DNA from: Molossus alvarezi
Lineage: Eukaryota > Chordata > Mammalia > Chiroptera > Molossidae
Reading direction: 5' to 3'
NCBI GenBank assembly: GCA_037176705.1
Contig: CM073886.1
Coordinates: 8,888,501 to 8,952,500, forward strand
DNA length: 64,000 nt
Shown: piece by piece, positions 1 to 10,974 of the stretch
How the letters are laid out: the number at the start of each line of letters is the position of its first letter
Numbering within the stretch: position 1 is the first letter of the stretch
Translations under genes and position numbers: made by a program
Notes under the pieces: model-generated
Database searches by the model: none
What the model was told of the DNA's origin: nothing
The model's input: only the letters and a program-made list of their open reading frames with translations

Positions 1-1600
1 ACCTGCTTCCATCTGTGGTGGCTGTGGTCTTTGGTTCCAGCTCGGGTTCTACCACATTTGCACAAATACTCTTCCATCAACACAAAGAGAATGTGTCTCT
101 CCCAAAAGTCCCATCCAAAGCCCCTAGGAGAGGACCTCAGCCAGTGCATGGGAGCATCCTCGAAAAAAACCACAGCGGCCAGGGCTGGAGTACGCTGACT
201 GACCCTGCCTGGACCACAGGTTCACTCCTGGCGCCGGGGTCTATACGGAAGGCAGAGTCCTGCCTCGCCTGCGTGTACTGGGGCAGGGTGGGGGAGGCGT
301 TCCCCGAAGGAGCATCAAGGGGCCGCCCCCAGAGGAGCACGATGGACACTGGACAGAGCCCAGCAGACACTCTGCAAACCTCTCAGAATCAGAACTCAAC
401 ACTTGCCAGGGTGGGCTTGCCCCACAGGAGGACACAGGGCAGGACCCCGCATGGAGTGATGCGTGCGGAGAGGCTGAGGAAGTCCGTGTGCGGAGGACGC
501 GGGAATGACAACAGAGTGTACAGAGGAAGGGTGAGCAGCACAGTTCTCCCCAGAGCACTGAGCATCTTCAGCTTCCCGGGCCCCCGAGGCCCGACCCGAC
601 GGCGTGCTCCTGAGCTCCGGAGGGAGGAGAGCGTGGCCGGCGCCCATTCTCTTCGGGGAGCAGCCTTCTCATCTCCCTGTGGGGCCGCTCCCTCCTCTCC
701 CGGTGCATGGAGCTCATGGAAGGGCCCTCCTCCCCACCAAATCCAGTGCAGGGCACGTCACCAGGCCTGGTACCAGTTCATTCCATGCCCCTCCTGGCCG
801 TGGCTGCTCGGAGACAGGCGTATGAACAAAGCCAAGCCCTCTGCTGGGACCTCAGAAACAAAGACCACCTTTCCCACAGGACTTGGACATGAGAGTGTGT
901 GACCCTGGAGCTGCTGCAGACCATGTGAGAGCCTGAGGGAAGCAGCCATGACAGATGCAGATGTATTCTGAGACACTGTGGGCTTCTAGATCCAGGAGGG
1001 AGAAAGGAGGGACGAGGGAGGGGCGGGGAGAGAGCCGGAAGCACCCAGCATAATGCAGCACATTACAAATGCCCAGGACTCGCTCCCTCCCTCCTACCCT
1101 ATCTCCCAGGTTGCACCCAGACAACCCAGCTCTTTCTGTATTCTCCCAGGTTTTGTCCTGCCCAGTCCTGACTCCACCCCATTGTCATCAGCCCTAGTCC
1201 CCGATTACTGTGCAGCCCCACATGCCAGCCCTCCTGGCGGAGGCACCGCCGTACCGACAATACACCACCACGAGAATCCCAGCTGCTGTCTACCTCACCC
1301 CAGGGCCCTTCCGGTCCACCCTGGAGATCCAGGGCCAGAGGACAGGGGCCACTTTCCAGCACGTCCCTGCAGCTCCACCCACCGGGGACACCAGGCAGCC
1401 GCAGACGCAGCATACACAGAACACCCACTCTGTGCTGGTCACAGACCTGCGCAAACTCAGTCCAGCCCACGGGGCGTTTTGTTTGGCTTGAAAGGTGTTT
1501 CAATATTTGAATAACTCACGCACATTGAAACGTCAGAAAATCTCACATCAAAATCTCTTCTAATGTTCTAAATATCTATGTAGCCGGGGAGCACTGGGTT
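1..1600. other. Unannotated GC-rich intergenic stretch
   Basis: No repeat family or exon is recognised here. A 295-codon open frame runs on the plus strand from 15 to 902, but the other frames are also fairly open because the DNA is GC-rich. The translation shows no domain, signal peptide or repeated motif, and there is no promoter or polyadenylation signal that fits it. I treat it as a chance frame. The last 100 bases (about 1500-1590) become AT-rich. Confidence 0.5.
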
Positions 1601-1649
1601 CCCCTTTGGCACAGTCTCCACCAGACTGGTCCCCTCAGGCATCTGGGTG

Positions 1650-2240
1650 TAGGACTTACACTGTGACAATAATAAATGCCAGTGTATGGATTAGAAAGGA
1701 AGAAATACAACTGTCTTTACTTGCAGATGACATGATTATCGATATAAAAAATTCCAAGGAATCACACACATATGTGAGAACTAAGTTCAGGGTCTAGATT
1801 CAGGATCAACACAATGATTACTTGTATTTCAGTACACTAGCAATAAGCAAGTACAGACTGAAATCTAAGCCATTTACAATTGTTCAGAAGCATGAACTGC
1901 TGGGGGGAAACCGCCAAGCGTTAAGGGCCTGCGTGCTGAAGGCTGCAGAACACACCGAAGGGAAGGACCGCAGGAGAACGAGTGCGGACACTGGGCTCGG
2001 GGACTGGAGGGCAGTGGGTGGGGATGTCACCCTCCCAACTGACGTCCAAGTCAGTGTAACTCCTATCAAGATCCCAGCAAGGTTTTTCTTTGTACAGATG
2101 GGCAAGCTTATTCTGAAATTTATACCAAGACACACAGCCACACATCCGACGGCCAGTGATTGTCGACAAAGGTGCCGGCGTGCGGGGAGGGCAGACGGCC
2201 CTTCGACACAGGTGCCGGGGCGTGTGGACACCACGGAGAA
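1650..2240 (+). pseudogene. L1 ORF2 reverse-transcriptase fragment (old, broken)
   Basis: The frame beginning at 1606 contains KEEIQLSLLADDMIIDIKNS, which matches the catalytic FADDM block of L1 reverse transcriptase with F replaced by L. The downstream DNA continues in L1 order: the segment reaching CCATTTACAATTG near 1880, then blocks near 2055-2120 and 2158-2175 that match the ORF2 region leading to the C-terminal domain. Stops and frameshifts break the frame, so this is a dead LINE-1 copy of old (L1M-type) appearance. The 5' and 3' ends are approximate. Confidence 0.8.
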
Positions 2241-2338
2241 GAGGAGTGAATTCTGCTTCGTTCCCAGCTCCACCCAGGCACCTAGAACAGAAGTTGGCAC
2301 AACGGTGCTTAATATGTGTCCAATATTGAGTAGTTATA

Positions 2339-2584
2339 AAAGCTACTAATTCTTTTTTTCATTTTTTTTTTAATCCTCACCCAAGAATAGTTTTCTCTTT
2401 ATCATCAGATAGAGTGGGAGGGAGGGAGAGAAACAGCTATGTGAGAGAGATACATGACTGGTTGCCTCCGCACGACCCACAACCAAGTTCCTTCCCCTGA
2501 CCGGAATCAAACCCAAGACTCATTGGTCCGCGAGCTGATGCTCTAACTGCTGAGCCAAACTGGCCAGGACAAAGCTACCAATCT
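2339..2584 (-). mobile_element. Ves SINE with target duplication
   Basis: Reading the minus strand gives the bat Ves order: tRNA-like head with A box (TTGGCTCAGCAG) and B-box region, a middle part, a short purine/pyrimidine tract, and the tail motif TTGGGTGAGGATT followed by A-rich sequence. It is flanked by a near-perfect duplication: AAAGCTACTAAT at 2339 and AAAGCTACCAAT at 2571. The body is about 2353-2570. The clear duplication supports L1-driven insertion. Confidence 0.92.
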
Positions 2585-2930
2585 TTTGAGCGCTATGTAT
2601 TGTTACCCCTGTGGAATGGGGGGGGGGGTTGAAGCCCAGTGCTATCAGAAAAGCTGCCCAATACCCAGCATATACAAGCCGAGGCCACCACAGGACACCA
2701 CGACGGAACAGAGTCCTCTTACTGAGCCCTTTCTGCTCAGGAAGCAGCTCAGCCCAGAGAGACTACATGCGTGTTTGAGGCTCCACAGCTCCCAGGAGGC
2801 AGAGCGAGAATCTGGTTCCAGGACACCTGTCGCTGCTTGCCGAAGCCTTTCCGGTGTGGTCCCCAGAGGAAGGCCGCCCGCCCTGCCCCCAGCCCCTGGC
2901 CTGGCCCATATTTGTTGGAAGCCTGTGGCT
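2585..2930. other. No recognised feature
   Basis: GC-rich single-copy-looking DNA with a short G run at 2619-2628. Nothing is recognised. Confidence 0.4.
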
Positions 2931-2984
2931 TAAACACGGGGCCCCGGGGGGGTGCGTTTCGCCAAGCCAGTCCATTCACTCGCC

Positions 2985-3215
2985 CGTCTGCCTCCCACAT
3001 TTCCACAGAAAGCACCGTTCCAGGCCAGGCCGATCAATAACACGCGCCGAGATTCATCTTCATTCCAACCGCATCCCGCGCTGTCCCGGGTGCTTTCCAC
3101 GGGGCTCCCCCTAATGGGCTCCTGGACGCTGACAGATGGGCTTCTCCGCGGCAGCCACGCGCTCACAGATTAAATCGTTAATATCTGCATCGGTCATTTG
3201 TACGGCCTCCCTCTC
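2985..3215. promoter_or_regulatory. Candidate conserved non-coding element
   Basis: This block is CpG-rich in its first half and then holds AT-rich homeodomain-type motifs around 3168-3195 (GATTAAATCGTTAATATCTG). It is free of recognised repeats. Such composition is typical of developmental enhancers, but conservation is inferred only from composition. A neighbouring AT-rich patch at 3315-3360 may belong to it. The rest of 3360-3725 shows nothing recognisable. Confidence 0.35.
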
Positions 3216-3729
3216 CCCGCGCTCCCGCCGCCCTGGCGTTGAGTGCGTTCTTCGGGATGCGGGCGGACACAGTGAGATGAAATGGCCACTTCTGGGATCT
3301 CACTGGCTGCGGACTTGGAAATAATGATTCCTCTTTCTGCTTTTCTATAATCAAGCATCCTGCCCAGAGTTGCAGGAATTATTGAGATGGGGGCTGGAGG
3401 TGGACTTGTTGAGTCCACCACTGCTTTTGCCAGAGGTGTTTCTGTTTTCCTAGAAAGGGGAGAAAGGCGGTTTCCCGAAATTCCTTCGGTAGCTCGTTCT
3501 AAATGGAGCCCTCACTATGTGCCAAACACTAGCGACACCCACCGAGGCCTCCCAGCGGCAAGGGCGGAACTACCATTAGCTCTTCTGCCGAGGAAACAGA
3601 TGTTCTGGGATTTCCCCAGGTTACAGGGCCCTTGAGCTCAGGTGAGACCCTCTTGACCACCACCTGCCCTGCTCTGGTGTCCCGTCAGCTCCAGGCGACG
3701 GCACAGGTAGGAAGGTGACAGATGTGAGC

Positions 3730-4015
3730 TGTTGTGGGCGGGACGTAGTGTTCCCCCAAATGCAGGTGCCGAGGCTGAGCCCCTAATGCGATGGTATGGG
3801 GAGCGGGCCTCTGTGGGGCACTGGGTCTCGATGAGGTCATGAAGGCTGGCCCCACGGTGGGACTAGGTCTTCTAAGAAGAGGAAGAGACCAGAGGGCTTG
3901 CTCTCTCTGACACACCATCTTGGACACCCCGGCTTCCACAGCTGTGAGAAACAGATGCGACTGTGTCAGCCCAATCTCTGGTAGTTTGTTACAGCAGCGG
4001 AGCAGTCCAACATCA
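3730..4015 (+). mobile_element. MLT1-type LTR (ERVL-MaLR)
   Basis: The DNA follows the MLT1 LTR in order: TGTTGTGGGCGGG start, a GTTCCCCCAAATGCA block, the GATGGTATGG block, GATGAGGTCATGAAGG, the AAGAAGAGGAAGAGACCAG block, GCTGTGAGAAACAGATG near 3950, and a GTAGTTTGTTACAGCAG end. This is an ancient mammalian solo LTR. It is plus strand, unlike three other copies at 29.6-34.3 kb. Confidence 0.85.
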
Positions 4016-4595
4016 GGACTGTCCCTGTGTCCCAGGGCAGGGCCCGGGTCAGCCTGGAGGCCAGGAGGAGCGGGGAAGGGCGCTGGGAACCTGAGCACAG
4101 GGCACTTACCCCCCTCTGCCCACAGGCAGTTCCACAGACCTGAACTTCCACCCTTCAAAGCAGGAGAGAATTGGATCTAAGTTCCAGAAGGTTCGACTCT
4201 ACCTCTCACGGAGCAGACAATAGTGTTTAAGGTTTAGCAGGCCTACCGTCTCTGTCTCGACGACTCAGTTCTGACGCTGCAGAGCCAAAGCGGGCACAGA
4301 CCAAAGGCGGATGGATGGGCATTGCTAACTTCCAGTGGAATTGCACCGATCAACACAGACGCGGGCCTGTGCTCCTGTCCCAGAGGATGGGCCCTCGGGG
4401 CAAGTGCTCGTGGTTCCTGGGCCAGGGGAGCTGGCTGGCCTGCGCCCCTCGGTGGTGTAAAGGCAGACATATCAGTCGGGGAAAGGGAGAGACAGAGTCT
4501 ACATCAACACACCCGATGAAACGCAAAACCTCTCTCGTGGAGTGGAAGCCAAGCTGGAGTCAGCCAGGGTAGCAGCAGAAGGTAAGCCTCATAAT
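4016..4595. other. No recognised feature
   Basis: GC-rich DNA with no recognised repeat, exon or regulatory signal. Confidence 0.4.
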
Positions 4596-4599
4596 AGTG

Positions 4600-4795
4600 A
4601 AAGGAGACATCCTCCCCACCCCCACACACCGCCTGCTGCTCCCCACCCACACTGCTCTTCCTGCTCCTCCTCAAACCTTCAGGTTTCCTCTCACTTCAGG
4701 GTCTTTGCACCTGCTGTTCCCTCGGCCTGCACCATGCACACCACTGGGCTAAACAGAGGAGATCACGTGAACACACACTGTCCCAGCTGAGGCAC
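4600..4795 (+). mobile_element. L2-like LINE fragment
   Basis: The phrase CAGGGTCTTTGCACCTGCTG and surrounding CT-rich text match a widespread L2-type (CR1-clade) LINE segment seen at several other places in this window. The copy is old and short. Confidence 0.55.
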
Positions 4796-4810
4796 CCGAG
4801 ACCAGCTGGT

Positions 4811-5025
4811 CCCTGGCCAACCACCGGCCAATACACCAGCCAACCCACCAGCCAATACACCAGCCAACCATGAATGAGTTCAGCCAAGATCAGCCCAGAC
4901 TGGCCCAGATCAGCAGAACGATCCAACCCAACTATAGACTCATGAGAAAGAATAAATCCTAGTGGTTTTGAGTCACTTCATTTTGGAGCTCTTTCTTACA
5001 GGGCCATAGCTGACTGATTCAGGAG
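4811..5025 (+). mobile_element. LTR-like 3' end with short CCAGCCAA tandem repeat
   Basis: A small tandem repeat of 12-bp units (CCAGCCAATACA, CCAGCCAACCCA) at 4811-4868 leads into a segment ending AGAAAGAATAAATCC, GTGGTTTTGAGTCACTTCA and ACAGGGCCATAGCTGACTG. This resembles the poly(A) end of an ERVL-MaLR-like LTR. The exact family is not assigned. The following 450 bases (5026-5480) show nothing recognised. Confidence 0.5.
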
Positions 5026-5483
5026 GCTGTGCCCCCAACTTGCTGTGCGCCTCTGATAAAAACATGTACTCTCTCTGGCCTCCAAATTCCTCATCAGGAA
5101 AATAAGAGAATTATGAAGAGCTGATGCCTTCCCTTGCCTGACGTCCCAGCAATAGTCAGTACTATTGTGCGTCCCTTTTCCTGAAACTCCCTTCCCTCAG
5201 CTACCAGAGCAATCTCGTGGCTTCACTCACCGCCCTGGTCACTTCTCGGTCGCATGCTTTCCTCTCCGCTGGTCAGTAAGGGGGAATGACTGGTCACGTG
5301 TCCTAAACTACTCGTGGTCCATGAGCTGGGCCTGGGCTGGAAGCCAGTCTGAGCACCCTGATCCTCCAAAAGTGGGGTTGGGACACTGAAGAAAAAGAGA
5401 GGAATGATTCTTAGATGGGTCACTGGCTGTGACCACCACACCAGAAAAGATGTTACCCTTAACCTGTCCCTCTCCCTCTAACC

Positions 5484-5682
5484 CATCGGTTCTCAACCTC
5501 CCTAACGCCACGACCCTTTAATACAGTTCCTCACGTTGTGGTGGCCCCCAACCATAAAATTATTTTCATTGCTACTTCATAACTGTAATTTTGCTACTGC
5601 TATGCCTTAGGCGAGCCCTGTGAAAGGGTCGTTCGACCCCCAAAAGGTTTGGTTAAAGTCTAACCAAACCTTGAGCCACACC
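5484..5682 (+). mobile_element. SPIN-like non-autonomous hAT transposon
   Basis: The left end CATCGGTTCTCAACCTC is a one- or two-base variant of the hAT terminal repeat CAGTGGTTCTCAACC. The interior carries AACCATAAAATTATTTTC, TTGCTACTTCATAACTGT, and GGGTCGTTCGACCCC, all hallmarks of the SPIN/URR1 group of hAT elements. The right end is damaged: the expected GGTCGCGACCCACAGG is replaced by a perfect 12-bp inverted repeat at 5644-5672 (AAGGTTTGGTTA, 5-bp loop, TAACCAAACCTT). It encodes no transposase. Confidence 0.8.
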
Positions 5683-5699
5683 TAATTCATTACCTTGTG

Positions 5700-6060
5700 T
5701 TGTGTGTTTTACTTCCTTAACATCCCTCAGGCCATTCTCTTCTCTTTCGCTCCATGTCCAGCACCCTGTTCCAAGCCAATTATCTCTTCCCCGGATGAAG
5801 GCAGCAACTTCCCAACTGCACCCCTAACCTGTGCTGGCTCCTGTAGTCCCTACCCCGGCCAAAAAACACACACCGACCAAGTCATCCTCCTGCTAAACTC
5901 TGACTTCCCATTGTTCTTACGCTCAAGAGAAGGCCCCGGGCGGACGGCCTCCTGCCACCACACTGCCCCTGTCAGCCCCGGAAAGGCTCCTCCCGGGGTC
6001 TTTGCACATGCCATCCCTTCCTCCTAGACTACTCCCGTTTCCACTTCCTCCCACCTGATG
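5700..6060 (+). mobile_element. L2-like LINE fragment
   Basis: CT-rich text with GGGGTCTTTGCACATGCCAT near 5998 and a lead-in like that of the other L2-like copies in this window. Old and diverged. Confidence 0.5.
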
Positions 6061-6064
6061 CCTT

Positions 6065-7445
6065 TTGATGTTGTTGTTGACAGTATTACAGATGTCTCCA
6101 ATTTTATCCCTCCAGCGCCCCCCCAGCCACTGCCCCACCCCAGGCCTGCACCACACTGCTGTCTTGTCCATCGGATATGCATATACATATGTTTCTTTGG
6201 TTGATCTCTTCCCATCTATCCTCCCCACAAGGTATATCAGTCCGTTCCATGTATCCATGCCTCTGGACCTGTTCTGTTTGTCAATTTACTATGTTCATTA
6301 GATTCCACATACAAGTGAGATCGTGTGATATTTATCTTTCTCTGACTGGTTTATTTAACTCAGCATAATATTCTTCAGGTCCATCCATGCTGTCACAAAG
6401 GGTAAGAAATCCTTCCTTTTCATAGCTGCATAGTATTCCATTGTGTAAATGTACCACAGCTTTTTTAATACACTCATCTACTGATGGGTACTTGGGCCGT
6501 TTCCAAATCTTAGATATTGTAAATAGCACTACTGTGAACATAAGAGTGCATATATTCTTCCTGATTGGTGTTTCGGGATTCTTAGTATATATTCCCAGAA
6601 GTTGGGATCACTGAATCAAACAGAAATTCCATTTTTAATTTTTTTTTAGTGAACTCCGTACTGTTTTCCACAACGGCCGCACCAGTCTGCATTCCCACCA
6701 ACAATGCACAAGGGTTCCCTTTTCTCCACATCCTCACCAGCACCTGTTTGATGATTTATTGATGGCAGCCATTCTGGCAGGTGTGAGGTGATACCTCATT
6801 GTAGTTTTAATTTGTTTCTCTCTGATAACTAGTGATGTTGAGCATTTTTTCATGTCTATTGGCCATCTGTATGTCCTTTTTGGAGAACTGTCTATTCAGA
6901 TTCTTTGCCCATTTTTTAATTGGCTTGTTTTTCTTTCTTTTGTTGAGTTGTATGAGTTCTTTATATATTCTGGAAATTAACCCCTTATTAGATGATTATT
7001 AGTGAATATGTTTTTCCATACAGTGGGTTCCCTTTGCATTTTGAGGATGGTTTCTTTTGCTGTGCAGAAGCATTTTAGTTTGATGAAGTCCCATTTGTTT
7101 AGTTTTTCCTTTGTTTCTCTTGCCCTAGAAAAGTGTATCAGTGAACATTCTGCTACATACGACATCTGAGATTTTATTGCCTGTGTTTTCTTTTAGGGTT
7201 TTTATGGTTTCATGTCTTCATGTTTTCATATGTTACATTTAAGTCTTTTATCCATTTTGAGTTTATTCTTGTGTATGGTGTAAGTTGGTGGTCTAGTTTT
7301 ATTTTTTACATGTTACTTGTCCAATTTTCCCAACACCATTAATCAAAAAGACTGTCTTTACTCCATTGTATGTTCTTGCCCTCTCTGTCAAATATTAATT
7401 GAGCATAATGGCTTGGGTCAATTTCTGGGGTCTTTGTTTTGTTCC
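6065..7445 (-). mobile_element. LINE-1, ORF2 3' end plus 3' UTR (5'-truncated)
   Basis: On the minus strand this reads from the ORF2 C-terminal coding region into the L1 3' UTR. Landmarks on the plus strand are GGTGTGAGGTGATACCTCAT near 6780, the CATTCCCACCAACAATGCAC block near 6693, TAGTATTCCATTGTGTAAAT near 6430, and the bat-type 3' UTR with GGATATGCATATACATATG near 6172. The reading frame is broken by stops. The copy is 5'-truncated at about 7445, where the next repeat begins. Confidence 0.92.
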
Positions 7446-7625
7446 ATCCCTAACTCCTTTTTATTCTGCAGGTATAAGCTCAAACATCTCTTCCCCAGGT
7501 AAGCCTTCCTTGATCTCCTGACTAGGTCCAGTGCCCCTATGACTCTCTTATAACCTTATGCAACTTTGCTTCATGAGCAAGTACCATATTGTCATCTTAA
7601 AGTAATGAGTATGATTCTTTGAGTA
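7446..7625 (+). mobile_element. L2 LINE 3' fragment
   Basis: AAGCCTTCCTTGATCTCCTG, then a CTAGGTCCAGTGCCCC block and ACTCTCTTATAACC match the L2 segment just upstream of its 3' end. It abuts the L1 copy directly. Confidence 0.7.
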
Positions 7626-9480
7626 AGAAGAACAAAGATCAGAGATATGACACTCTATCAAACTTCTTTCTCAAAACAATCCTAGATTTAGGTTTAATAA
7701 TCCTCCGAGCTAAAAAAAAAAAAAAGTTAAATAAATAAATAAGCTTACTTACTTCAGACTCCCAGCTAGAAAGCACTGGGCAGACATCTGAGCCCAGGTC
7801 AACCTGACTCCAGCGTTTGGACTCGTCCCCTTTCGTCAGTGGTTGTCTAAGTGGATTCCTTGCAGCCCTTGGGTCAGCAAGCATGAAGCCTCGGGAAAGA
7901 AGGGAAAGCTAAGCAGAGTCAGGGGACTGTACTTTCGTGTCCATCTCTTTGCTTACATGTGTCCCCACCCCAAAGAAGCATGCTCCTTATTTCCTCTCCT
8001 ACCCACAGCCTTCATCCTGAGCCATGCGCCTCAAAAAATCTTGAACTTGAACTCCCCACCTGTTTTGACTTCCCTGCTGCCTGACTTCCTGTTTCCTACC
8101 CAGTGGCCTCCTGCCTACTGGTTGGATTTGAGGCTCTCGGCACCACATTTTCAGTTCCGTTTTCTCACTTTGAACCAGGCTCACCGGGTAGACAATGCCT
8201 CTTCAGACTGATCTGTTCTTCTGACTGACATGCTTCCTTCCTGGGCCACGGCCGACGGTTGACACACATCCTCGGTTCACCCTGACGTGTGAGTGGGACT
8301 CAGGTGCAAGGCGACTTTGTCAGCTGATTTAGTCTCCCTCTCCACCGCCGAGTCCTTGGGGACATCCAATGTGAATAAACAAGCCCACGACTTTATCTCC
8401 CTGGCCCTTAACTTCCCAACACGAATGGACTTCACTTTCTATTCACTTACAACCACGATCATGACATGTTCAGCCTCTGCTTGAACGTGAATCCCAGCCT
8501 CTTACCAACCACAACCTCCTATCATGTCAACTAACCCTTCACATACATTCTTACCCACAATCCCTTCCACCTCTTCTGGAACCACCCCCCATCAGTTATC
8601 CCCACTTGTGTGTATTTTCAACCTCTCCCTCACTCATCCTCAGCATTCAGTCACAGCAACTTTTTCTGCCTGGAGCAGACGCTTTGAGTGACTGTGCACA
8701 TCCCCTCAGCTTCACTGCGGGCATCACTTCATCCAGCTTCCCGCTGCCACCACCTTTGTCTCTTTGCCTGAGGACTTCTTCTGGCTCCCAAAGCCCACTC
8801 TCCCCACGTGTGTGGCCAAAAGTGCCTGTAAATTAATGCGTTCCCCACCCCCCAGGACCAGCCTTCAACCCATGGCCGGTGGGGTCGGGGGATGAAACCC
8901 CGCTCCCTTGCCCTCTGCGGGGAGGATCAGAAGTTCAGCCTCGGTGCTGTCTTCCAGGCCTACCCAGCGACTTGAAGCTCCATTTCCCACAGTGATGACT
9001 AGCTTGCTGACGCACCCTTAACTGGTTTCCTTATCTTCTGTGTCTCACTTCTCCGCTCCCCTCCTGGTGTTTCCTGGGATCACCTCCAAAGCAAACCGCT
9101 TGCACGCAGTCCTGTCGTGTCTGCTCAGTGCAGCATGGCCCCTGGGCACCGCAGACCTCGTTCCTCTTTCTCAGACCAGCACCTGTACCTGTGCTCAGCT
9201 CCCCTCCATACACTCTGCAGTCTGGTATCTACCCCAGTGCCTCACCTACACTGTTGCTTCCAGATGTGTCGAACGCCTTCCCTTTCATCTGGCCTCTGCA
9301 CAGCTTTCGTGCCGCCGCAGCCTCCTCCGAACTCTCTCCTTCCTTGGCTTCATGACATCGCTGTCTCTCTGCTTTTCCTCCCACCTGTCTGCCACTCAAC
9401 GTCAAGGTCTTCCTCAGCTCCTCGAAGCTCTGACTTCCCCTGCAACGCCGAGATTCCTCAGGCGCCATCACTCCTGGTAT
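7626..9480. other. Mostly unannotated, CT-rich in parts
   Basis: A 14-base A run followed by AAATAAATAAATAA lies near 7711-7742. From 7850 on the DNA is C/T-rich and may contain very old L2 sequence (for example 8520-8780 and 9040-9400), but I cannot place it with confidence. A 191-codon frame at 9040-9615 is a by-product of the CT-rich strand and is not supported as a gene. Confidence 0.4.
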
Positions 9481-10048
9481 GCTCCACCTACTCGGAGCTT
9501 GCTGCTCTCCAGGGACGACACCTTCCAGCCGGGAGTCATAGTTGACTTCTCGATGGCTCTAAAGAAGTCAGATCTCGACTCCAGCTGCCAATCAAATCCC
9601 TCCAACATGTCCTAAACCCAAATTACTTTTCCTTGCCGCTTCAGGTGAATGTCACAAACCACCCACCCTGTCACCCAAGCCACCTGGAGTCATCCTACTC
9701 TGCCCAGGACGCACAAGTCACCACCAGTCTTGTCTGTTGAATAGCTCTGCTCTCTGTCCCGTGCCATGTCCTAGACCCGGGCACCTTCATCTCCACCCAG
9801 ATGACTGGAGCAGCATCTTTACCAGTTTCTCCAGCTCTGGTGACCTCGATCCAACCCATCCTCTGACCTGCTGGCAGAGTGATTCCTTCTGAAGCACAGA
9901 TAGGAGCTCCCACTTTCCCTGCTTGAACCCCTGGAGATCTCACCACCCTCAGGGGAGGGGGATCCCTTACCAGGTTTCTAGGACCGTCAGAATCTGGTCC
10001 TTGCCTACCTCCAGCCTCACCTCCCACCACCCAGCATGCTTTATCCTA
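9481..10048 (+). mobile_element. L2-like LINE, ORF and 3' region
   Basis: GGGAGTCATAGTTGACTTCT at 9531 corresponds to the G-V-I-x-D motif of L2/CR1-type reverse transcriptase. The following text (CCTCTGACCTGCTGGCAGAG, then the GTGATTCCTTCTGAAGCACA block near 9881) follows the order of the same family. The frame is destroyed. Confidence 0.55.
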
Positions 10049-10051
10049 CTG

Positions 10052-10243
10052 CAGTGGTTCTCACCCTTCCTGATGCCATGACCCTTTAATACTGCTCCCC
10101 ATGTTGTGGTGACCCCCAACCATAAAATTATTTTTGTTGCTACTTCATAACTGTAATTTAGCTACTGATATGTCTTAGGCGACCCCTGTGAAAGGGTCGT
10201 TCGATCCCCAAAGGGGTCGCAACCCACAGGTTGAGAACCACTG
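10052..10243 (+). mobile_element. SPIN-like non-autonomous hAT transposon, both ends intact
   Basis: A 192-bp element with perfect-looking hAT ends: CAGTGGTTCTCAC at the left and TGAGAACCACTG at the right. The interior repeats the 5.5-kb copy almost base for base: CCATGTTGTGGTGACCCCCA, ACCATAAAATTATTTTTG, TTGCTACTTCATAACTG, CTTAGGCGACCCCTGTGAAA, GGGTCGTTCGATCCCCAAAG. The flanking octamers TCCTACTG and TGGTAGTG agree at 5 of 8 positions, so the 8-bp target duplication is uncertain. It sits next to a MER5A. Confidence 0.88.
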
Positions 10244-10245
10244 TG

Positions 10246-10400
10246 GTAGTGGCTCTCCGCCCTGGCTGCACACTAGCATCACCGGGAGAGTTTTAAGCAA
10301 AGACCTGTGCCTTGACGCCACCCCTAGAAAGCACGGTAGACGTGGTCAGGGATGAGGGGCAGGCTCTGGGATGGTTCTTACGTGCAACCAGAGCCAAAAG
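10246..10400 (+). mobile_element. MER5A-type hAT-Charlie MITE
   Basis: CCTGGCTGCACACTAGCATC, ACCGGGAGAGTTTTAAGC and the following GCCACCCCTAGAAAG block match MER5A, an ancient mammalian hAT-Charlie element. The left terminus was probably replaced or abutted by the SPIN-like insertion ending at 10243. Confidence 0.75.
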
Positions 10401-10414
10401 GCACTGCCCCAACC

Positions 10415-10935
10415 AAACCTAATGGCTTAGAGTTCTGCCCACTTCTCCAGTGTTTGCCCAGGCCTCTGTGCCTACCTCTGCCCGCCCTGCCACACCTTCC
10501 TCTCTCCTTGCTTCACCTGGGTGACATCTCTTGTCCCTTAAAACTCAGCTCCTGGAAACCTTCTTGACTCCTGCTTCCCAGCCTGAGCTCAGAGCTTGCC
10601 TCTGAGTTCCTTCTGCTGAAGCCTGTCAAAGCATTTACACACTGACAGTACTGACAGTGCCTGCATCGCCTCAAATAGTGTGGACGGTCACAGGGGTCTT
10701 CCCCACTGGACACCACGGCTGAGCACAGTGGCTCCCTCCTTGATGACTCGCTGCATGTTTGTTGAATAAACGAATGAACCGTGACTGAGTGAATGAACAA
10801 ATGAATGATCCCCATTGCCTTCTGGTCATGAGGATAGGAACCGGATTGTCTTCTCACCACTCCCTTCTCCTCCCCTAGTTCATTGCCAATGCACATAGCA
10901 AGTGCTCAATAAATATCTGCTGAGTGAATTAACGT
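10415..10935 (+). mobile_element. L2 LINE, 3' end copies
   Basis: Typical L2 text ends twice in the L2 tail: TTTGTTGAATAAACGAATGA near 10759, and AAGTGCTCAATAAATATCTG near 10900. Two overlapping or duplicated L2 ends are present. Confidence 0.7.
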
Positions 10936-10974
10936 CAGACACAAGATGCAAGCACCCACCCCACCCTCACTGTT

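Noticed and set aside
15..902. 295-codon frame at the window start
   Set aside because: No domain, GC-rich DNA with long frames on both strands, no promoter or poly(A) signal.
1606..1797. Functional reverse transcriptase
   Set aside because: The FADDM-like motif is present, but the surrounding L1 ORF2 is short, frameshifted and ends in stops.
9040..9615. 191-codon frame
   Set aside because: CT-rich strand of L2-type sequence; no coherent protein.
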